Shown here piece by piece: positions 39,138 to 44,140 of a stretch of DNA of 44,140 bases. The stretch lies in NCBI GenBank assembly GCA_964598225.1, contig CAZRBG010000049.1, forward strand, positions 1-44,140. The letters run 5' to 3'. The DNA is from SG8-4 sp964598225. GTDB lineage: Bacteria; Planctomycetota; Phycisphaerae; Sedimentisphaerales; Anaerobacaceae. Both the position numbers and the translations under genes were made by a program. Numbering within the stretch: position 1 is the first letter of the stretch; each line of letters starts with the position of its first letter. The notes under the pieces were generated by a model. It was given only the letters and a program-made list of their open reading frames with translations, was not told the origin of the DNA and did no database searches.

Positions 39138-39353
39138 ATGAGACGAACAGATAAATCAAAACGTGAAACACCTTTCATATCGCCAAGTGAGCTTGCCGAA
39201 CGCTGGCAATGTTCACGATCCAGTGTAGATCGTATCGCCCGCCGTGCCCGGCTAAAACGTGTCTGTCTCGGCAAGGGTGAAAACGGCATGGTACGATATT
39301 TACGGAAAGAAATTATCGCCTTTGAAAAAACGCGGCAAGAGCAAATGGTATGA
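39138..39353 (+). CDS. Excisionase-like HTH DNA-binding protein
   Basis: 71 residues from the ATG at 39138, with AAGGAG upstream (an ATG/GTG further upstream overlaps rep). It is a single MerR-like winged helix of the HTH_17/AlpA/Xis class: FISPSELAERWQCSRSSVDR is the helix-turn-helix, followed by the wing KRVCLGKGENGMVRYLRKEI. Such proteins direct excision or regulate the element's genes. It is last in the small gene-rep-HTH operon, just before a strong hairpin terminator. An excisionase without a visible integrase implies that the recombinase lies outside the window. Confidence 0.78.
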   Translation: MRRTDKSKRETPFISPSELAERWQCSRSSVDRIARRARLKRVCLGKGENGMVRYLRKEIIAFEKTRQEQMV

Positions 39354-39375
39354 GACCTCTTAGAGATTTTCGAGG

Positions 39376-39420
39376 CTGCCCCGGTTTTGAGATCGCAAGT
39401 CCTTTTCCGGGGCAGTTTCT
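39376..39420. terminator. Bidirectional-type hairpin between convergent rep and methylase genes
   Basis: CTGCCCCGG (39376-39384) pairs with CCGGGGCAG (39407-39415) across a 22-base loop, followed on the plus strand by TTTCTCTTTT. It separates the HTH gene stop (39353) from the methylase stop (39425). Confidence 0.65.
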
Positions 39421-39424
39421 CTTT

Positions 39425-42103
39425 TCACTTAATTGGCCAGCCGCCGTGGGATTCTATTGTTTCGTCGATCTGATTCATGATTTTGATGGTTTCGTTGATG
39501 GCTACTACGATCTTGTGATAGTGCTCGATGTCTTCGGAGGATAGTCTGCGGCCGGCCTTCTTGCGGTCGTATAGCCATTTATAACAGACCTGATAGCCGC
39601 CGATATAGAAGTTCCAGACTTCTTCAGGTAGGTTGTCGAAGTACTGCGTTTTGTTGATGTACAATTTGCCTCTGCCATCCTGAACAGAAGCCAAGGTCCT
39701 ACCCTTTTCACCAATCCTGTCAACTGAATTACTACCGGAAACAGGAAAGGTGGTGATTGACTCTTGGATATCTTCAGAGTCCATGAGGTGAAGCCTTACC
39801 AACTTCGCGCCATAGTGACATAGCTTGGTGAACAGGGATTTATTTTCAGTGGTCGGAATTCTCGGAAAATCTCTCTTCAATTGCTCGACGTATCTTTTCC
39901 TATATCCAGTGGCACTCAATATGGCATAAATATAGTAAAGTATACTCTCTGGCCCAAGACTTGACCTTCTATCGCCTTCACCTTCCTTCACAATCGTCAT
40001 GTCGAAAGCAGTAGCAAATCGTAACACAAACGGGTTTGAGAGATTCATTAGCCGACGCTCCTTGTTTGAAAAGGTTCCAGTGTCCGCATACTCGTATAAT
40101 GGGAAGACGAATGCATTATTTGATGTTTTGGAGGACAAGAGAATTGCTTCTGAAATCGTACGAGACGCAAGGAGGTGCGCAAATTCTTCTCCCTTTGTCA
40201 TTCGTGAAGATATAATAGCGAGATTTCCACCTGCCACCATGTGCTTCATGATAGGGAGACGAAGGTTGAATATGACGGACTTGTGAAAGAAACTCCGGCG
40301 AATATCAAACGGTCTGTATAAAACATCGACGAACAGATTCTTATTTCTCGATGTCCTAAGTGACTTTCGTGCGCTCCTGATCGTCCACATAGAGTTCTCT
40401 CGAAGCCTTAGTCGCTCCAGGACTTCTGTATCTGTCAACTCGGGATTTACATAAATATCCAACCTCTCAGATAATTCTTCGTCGTCAAACGCAATGCTAA
40501 AGTGATCATGAGCCGTGATAATTCCGTTACCGTTGACTGGGAATATCTTTGTCAACGGCCACCAACTTTCATACTCTTCATCAGAAGCTTTCACATCTTT
40601 GAAAAAGAAGAACTGTTTGTCGGGTTCAAGCTTTGACCAAGAATGTGAATAGCAACCAGATCGAGATAGTGTGGGATATTTCTTTGTCTCTCGACAACCC
40701 CAGAGATCCGAAATTTCGACAGTATGTTGGGGCTTTGTGGATGAGTCGAGCAATTGATTTCTGATAAAGATTCCGATGCATACTCCCTGCTGAATATCAA
40801 AGACGTTCTCGTCTTTGCCACCATCAGGACAGACTTCTCGCTTCTTATAGTTGCCATGTAGATCTAAGAGAAGAAGTCTGGTGAAATCGTTTGTCAGTGC
40901 ATGGCGCAGTCCACGAAATGTTGGATTGTCAAGATAAGCATGATTCGTAATTAGGCCAATTACCGCTAATGGTAAATACTCTGCCATATAATGTGAAAAC
41001 CTGATAAACTTGACGTAGTCATCAAGCAACCAGTTCTTTTTGCCCTTTTCTTCAATTCTTCTGCCTTCGATATACTGATATTTTGAGTTTACCAATTCAC
41101 GTATCCAAAGCGTCTTATTGGCCGATTCTCCGGAGTATGGTGGATTGCCGATGACAACGGTAATTGAATTCTTCTTCTTGATTTCGTTAGCTTCACGTGT
41201 TTCTTCGGCCATAGCCGGGTCCAGCGTATCGAGATATTCGGAAATATTGACCGGCTCTTCAAGCGTGTTGGTAAGATAGACGCGGACGCGCTGGTTATCC
41301 TGCTGGAAATTCTGATATCCGGTTTCAAACAGCTTGATACCGATCTTCATGTGTGCAATGGCATAAGGAGCCATCATCAGTTCAAAGCCATAAAGACGGG
41401 ATAAAAGGCATTTGGGAACGTATCTGTTCCAGCGTTCAAGTATCTTTGGGTGTTTCCAAGCAACAACATCATGCGAATCCGCCGGTATGCTTAAACCTAA
41501 TTCTTTTCCCCACATTGTCTTCATTGTTATTGCTATCGTATCAATGACTTCGACAAGGAAAGTGCCGGTTCCTAACGCCGGATCAAGAATCTGGACAAAG
41601 AAATCATCTGCACTGACACGATCGGGGATCTCAATGTCAGGATTATCCTTTTCCATTTGTCCCCAGGTCGTTGTATCAGCCAGGCCAAGCTCAAGAGCAA
41701 AATCAGTTTTCAACACCTCATCAACGCTTCGCACGATAAACGATACAACTGGCCTTGGAGTATAATATACACCTCTGGACTTGCGTTTGAGGGCATCGTA
41801 TTCTTTGAGAAATAGCTCGTAGAAGTGAATTACAGGGTCTTCGTTCGGATTCTTGTTACCAAAGTCCTCTAAGATAGCATCAAAATGGGTTTCAGGATTT
41901 TTGAGCGTGTCAATTATGGTATTTACGCCGAGTTCATCGAATTGGATTCCGGTTAGCTTTTCGTGTTCAGAGTCCCAGTGTCGTGTTCCTATCTGGAAAA
42001 ACTCCTCCATAACTTCTTTAAGAAAAGGATTCGTAGGCAAAACAAGCTCCTGGACTCTTTCAGTCGAAACCTGATTAGGCTCACCTGATACGTGACTACG
42101 CAC
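39425..42103 (-). CDS. N6-adenine DNA methylase, catalytic and C-terminal part (5' frame lost)
   Basis: 892 residues from a GTG at 42103. This is the bulk of an Eco57I/type ISP-like or DrmMI-like methylase. The leading helices (NPFLKEVMEEFF, IQFDELGVNTIIDTL) lead to KRKSRGVYYTPRPVVSFIVR, then SAM motif I DPALGTGTFLVEVID and catalytic motif IV NPPYSG. These are intact, so methyl transfer to adenine would be possible. A long target-recognition region (about 400-700) and the tail QYFDNLPEEVWNFYIGGYQV with EDIEHYHKIVVAINET are also characteristic. The first ~250 residues of the normal protein lie in the 41989-42897 ORF in another frame: reading this frame upstream of the GTG gives QTIAYGLLYTAVR, the expected continuation of that ORF. 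The native gene was one ORF (39425-42897, about 1,155 codons). Whether the truncated form is made is unknown. Confidence 0.85.
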   Translation of the reverse strand: MRSHVSGEPNQVSTERVQELVLPTNPFLKEVMEEFFQIGTRHWDSEHEKLTGIQFDELGVNTIIDTLKNPETHFDAILEDFGNKNPNEDPVIHFYELFLKEYDALKRKSRGVYYTPRPVVSFIVRSVDEVLKTDFALELGLADTTTWGQMEKDNPDIEIPDRVSADDFFVQILDPALGTGTFLVEVIDTIAITMKTMWGKELGLSIPADSHDVVAWKHPKILERWNRYVPKCLLSRLYGFELMMAPYAIAHMKIGIKLFETGYQNFQQDNQRVRVYLTNTLEEPVNISEYLDTLDPAMAEETREANEIKKKNSITVVIGNPPYSGESANKTLWIRELVNSKYQYIEGRRIEEKGKKNWLLDDYVKFIRFSHYMAEYLPLAVIGLITNHAYLDNPTFRGLRHALTNDFTRLLLLDLHGNYKKREVCPDGGKDENVFDIQQGVCIGIFIRNQLLDSSTKPQHTVEISDLWGCRETKKYPTLSRSGCYSHSWSKLEPDKQFFFFKDVKASDEEYESWWPLTKIFPVNGNGIITAHDHFSIAFDDEELSERLDIYVNPELTDTEVLERLRLRENSMWTIRSARKSLRTSRNKNLFVDVLYRPFDIRRSFFHKSVIFNLRLPIMKHMVAGGNLAIISSRMTKGEEFAHLLASRTISEAILLSSKTSNNAFVFPLYEYADTGTFSNKERRLMNLSNPFVLRFATAFDMTIVKEGEGDRRSSLGPESILYYIYAILSATGYRKRYVEQLKRDFPRIPTTENKSLFTKLCHYGAKLVRLHLMDSEDIQESITTFPVSGSNSVDRIGEKGRTLASVQDGRGKLYINKTQYFDNLPEEVWNFYIGGYQVCYKWLYDRKKAGRRLSSEDIEHYHKIVVAINETIKIMNQIDETIESHGGWPIK

Positions 42104-42897
42104 GGCTGTATATAAAAGTCCGTAAGCGATTGTCTGACCGCGAAGTCCTCTATGGTCAGATCGTGTATTAAAGCTTCGCGGAATTTCATCATGCTCTTTC
42201 GGAAAGGTCCCTCTTCACGTTCACTTTCGAGTATTTCTCTTGCAGCTTCTCTTACTCCCTGTGAAAGCTCTGCGAGCCTCTTAGCAAGGGCTTTGGAAGT
42301 TCTTATGGAGTGTCGGTGTTTCAGAACAAAACCTTTTACCCACTTTTCTCGCCATTGGTCAGGTTCAAGCTCCTCTGTGTAGCGTAGGTTTTGCAACTCA
42401 TTTATGCACCTTTCGATATGTAGGTCGGTATCTTTGCTGTCCCAGGTAATTACCCTAAGAACGGCGGCAGAATCTTCGATCTCTTTGGTGAAGTGGGCGA
42501 ATGTAGTTGAGCGTTCATCTTCCGGGCCGTAGGATGTGATGAACAAGATGTCCTTCATATCCCAGTGTCTCATGTTTGCCGAACCAGCAGCGTCGCGTTT
42601 TTTTAGCCGGAGTCGTTGCAGAATTCGTCGTAGAACTGTAACGGGCAAACGTTTCGGTTCAAAATCTATGTAGAAAATGCCCCAGGGTTGGTCATACGAA
42701 AACGGCCTGAGTTGCTTTATCTCACTGATCTTTGTGGCTATATCTTCGCTGAGTCCCAACTCATCCGGTTCATATTCATAAGTCAGTTCCTCTATATCCT
42801 CCGGATCAAGCTGCCAGTTCAATTCATCCTTTAGAAATTCGACCAGCGATGCAAAATTTTCGATGCTTCTGAGTTTGCCGATTTCGGAAGTAGTCAT
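41989..42897 (-). pseudogene. N-terminal part of the same methylase, frameshifted
   Basis: From the ATG at 42897, ~250 residues are the N-terminal domain of the adenine methylase: FASLVEFLKDELNWQL, WGIFYIDFEPKRLPVTVLRR, DILFITSYGPEDERSTTFAH and IHDLTIEDFA. After DFA the family normally continues D-x-Y-A-QTIAYG. Here only two bases (about 42137-42138) separate the GCG codon from CAG, consistent with a net loss of about ten bases. From there the ORF reads nonsense (VRQSLTDFYIQPCVV) to a stop at 41989, while the true sequence continues in the next frame. The ATG shares its A with the stop of the helicase gene (TAATG), so the two are coupled. A sequencing or assembly error, or programmed slippage, cannot be excluded. 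Confidence 0.8.
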
Positions 42898-44140
42898 TAG
42901 CTAATCTCCATCCAGGCAAGCAGTATTGGCTTAGCTCCGATTGGAGCCTGTATGTCTCTCAGATAGCTATTCTTGATGTGCTTTTCGATGGCCTTGCGTT
43001 CCCCGGCGAGCTGTGTCACGCCTTGCTCGATGCTTCTCTCGGTTCCCTGCGAGCACCGGACAGCGGTCCAGGTGGTTTCCGGGACTTCGCTAATCCTGCC
43101 CGTTTCGGCGTCTCTGAAATACCATTTCACCTCGCCTTTGGCGTGAGTTTCCGGGTCGTATTTCTCGGTAGTGAATTCCATGAGGTTTTGGGGCGCTTTG
43201 CCGACAATAGGAGGCATTCGATAGCAGGCGAACACGCCGGGCTTCAAGTTCGGCTCAAGGTGCTGAATCTCCTCGCCGCGTCTGTTGAGGATGGGGCCGA
43301 AGCCCGCACCGGCTTTCTTGCCGCTGAACAGACGCCGGGGTAATGAAGGGAGGGAATCCCAGATTTCCGGATTCTCCGCTTCAATTCTCTGCTTTTCCAG
43401 ACGCATCAGTTCTTCGGTGGATTCCTTGCCCTCGTAGCGTTCGTTGAACAGCTTCATCGCCATATCCGGATCATCGGGGCTTAGCAGTGCGCCTTCTATG
43501 CCGAGCGTCTTGTTTATTCGCAGAATCTTTCCGTCGAGTCTTTGTTTTAGATGCAGCAGGTCTTCTATTTCTTTCGGCGGCAGGAAATTCCAGAAGTAGA
43601 CCTTTCCTTTCAGGTCCGGCGGGCGGTCAATCATTTCCTCGATGGCCGGATCGAGGCGTCTATCGACACGGCCAATACGCTGCATCAGACGCACGGGATT
43701 CCAGTGGAGGTCATAGTTGATAATCAGACAGGCATCTTGCAGGTTCAGACCTTCCGACAGCACGTCTGTTGAAATGAGTATATCTATGGGGTCGTCAAGG
43801 CATTTGGAAAGCTCGCTTTGGTTGAACAAGTCTTTGTCGCCATCGACGCAGTTGTAATAAGGTGCGAAGCGTTTGATAATCAATTCACGATTCTTGACGT
43901 TTCTGCCGCTGTCCACCTGTTCGACAACGCCGACTCCGGTGTCTTCAAGACGCTGGGCAAGGTAGCGGGCCGTATTCCTGAACTCGCTGAATATCAGGAC
44001 CTTCTGATCCTTGAGCAGTTCTTCTTCTTGCAGGAGGCCAAGCAGCTTCTGGAGCTTATCGTCCTTCTCCGGGTCCTCTTCCTCGCCTTCTCTGCCCTTG
44101 ATGTAAAAACGCCGGTATATCTTGCTCAGAAAGCTGGTCA
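42897..44140 (-). CDS. SNF2-type helicase, C-terminal part (5' end outside window)
   Basis: The reading frame is open from the right edge to the stop at 42897. At least 413 residues are seen of a superfamily 2 helicase. The C-terminal RecA-like domain shows motif IV VLIFSEFRNTARYL, motif V ISTDVLSEGLNLQDA with IINYDLHWNPVRL, and motif VI QRIGRVDRRLDP with its arginine fingers. After ~120 helical residues comes a family-specific tail (FACYRMPPIVGK, VKWYFRDAETGRI). A GTG at 43916 is not the true start, because helicase sequence continues upstream of it. Overlapping by one base with the methylase gene, it forms a helicase-methylase module. Candidates are class 1 DISARM (drmD-drmMI) or a split type ISP-like restriction system. 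The N-terminal DEXD domain and any nuclease lie beyond the window. Confidence 0.85.
   Translation of the reverse strand, partial: TSFLSKIYRRFYIKGREGEEEDPEKDDKLQKLLGLLQEEELLKDQKVLIFSEFRNTARYLAQRLEDTGVGVVEQVDSGRNVKNRELIIKRFAPYYNCVDGDKDLFNQSELSKCLDDPIDILISTDVLSEGLNLQDACLIINYDLHWNPVRLMQRIGRVDRRLDPAIEEMIDRPPDLKGKVYFWNFLPPKEIEDLLHLKQRLDGKILRINKTLGIEGALLSPDDPDMAMKLFNERYEGKESTEELMRLEKQRIEAENPEIWDSLPSLPRRLFSGKKAGAGFGPILNRRGEEIQHLEPNLKPGVFACYRMPPIVGKAPQNLMEFTTEKYDPETHAKGEVKWYFRDAETGRISEVPETTWTAVRCSQGTERSIEQGVTQLAGERKAIEKHIKNSYLRDIQAPIGAKPILLAWMEIS

Larger units (their letters stand above)
35970..44140. mobile_element. Putative tRNA(fMet)-integrated element with Rep and R-M cargo (right end outside)
   Basis: Bounded on the left by the tRNA fragment. 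Contents in order: direct repeats, an unknown ORF, strong hairpins, a small ORF, an HUH replication initiator, an excisionase-like HTH protein, a terminator, then a converging adenine methylase and SNF2 helicase. These are typical parts of an integrative plasmid or satellite carrying defence cargo. No integrase, relaxase, structural phage gene or right attachment site is visible, so the extent and mobility are inferred. Confidence 0.6.

Overview
The window looks like a chromosomal segment of a Planctomycetota-type bacterium, most likely Phycisphaerae/Sedimentisphaerales-like. This is inferred from gene families common there: a Tat-exported Gfo/Idh/MocA oxidoreductase, a DUF4965 lipoprotein, secreted sialidases, a sulfatase relic, DUF6941, and a Bacteroidetes/Chlamydiae/Planctomycetes-style type IIA topoisomerase pair. 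No rRNA or intact tRNA gene was seen that would settle the taxonomy.

Layout. 1-1400: a beta-propeller protein of about ten NHL repeats. 1.5-6.2 kb: lexA, a DUF6941 protein, a small membrane protein and an unrecognised 551-residue membrane-associated protein, separated by unusually repeat-rich spacers. 6.2-9 kb: a three-gene sugar-activation operon (nucleotidyltransferase, NahK-like anomeric kinase, DUF2064 transferase). 9.1-9.4 kb: a collapsed flavin disulfide reductase gene. 9.5-11.6 kb: a Tat oxidoreductase and a DUF4258/YgiT toxin-antitoxin-like pair. 11.9-15.8 kb: a coupled parE-parC-like pair. 16.1-26.9 kb: a membrane GT39 enzyme, then a seven-gene minus-strand surface-polysaccharide cluster (ABC-2 exporter, three glycosyltransferases, a pyruvyl-transferase-like protein, a priming phosphoglycosyltransferase). 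27.1-35.9 kb: a HEAT-repeat protein, a second GT39 protein, a DUF4965 lipoprotein, two sialidase-fold proteins flanking a sulfatase relic, and a membrane-anchored subtilase.

From about 35.97 kb to the right edge the content changes to an apparent integrated element. Its left boundary is a 40-nt 3' fragment of an initiator tRNA (minus strand, anticodon loop to discriminator). Next come tandem GTGATGTACA repeats, extra copies of an att-like 12-mer, an unrecognised ORF, strong hairpins, an HUH rolling-circle initiator (rep), an excisionase-like HTH protein, and convergently a SNF2-type helicase plus N6-adenine methylase restriction or anti-phage module. The methylase gene carries an apparent frameshift. 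No integrase and no intact tRNA are inside the window. If the tRNA fragment is a true attachment half-site, both should lie to the right.

Functional reading. The sialidases, sulfatase relic and NahK/nucleotidyltransferase pair suggest use or recycling of amino-sugar-rich sulfated or sialylated glycans. The 16-27 kb block builds and exports the cell's own polysaccharide. The most unusual structure is the rep-bearing integrated element with its defence cargo, followed by the second sialidase-fold protein that lacks the acid/base Asp segment.
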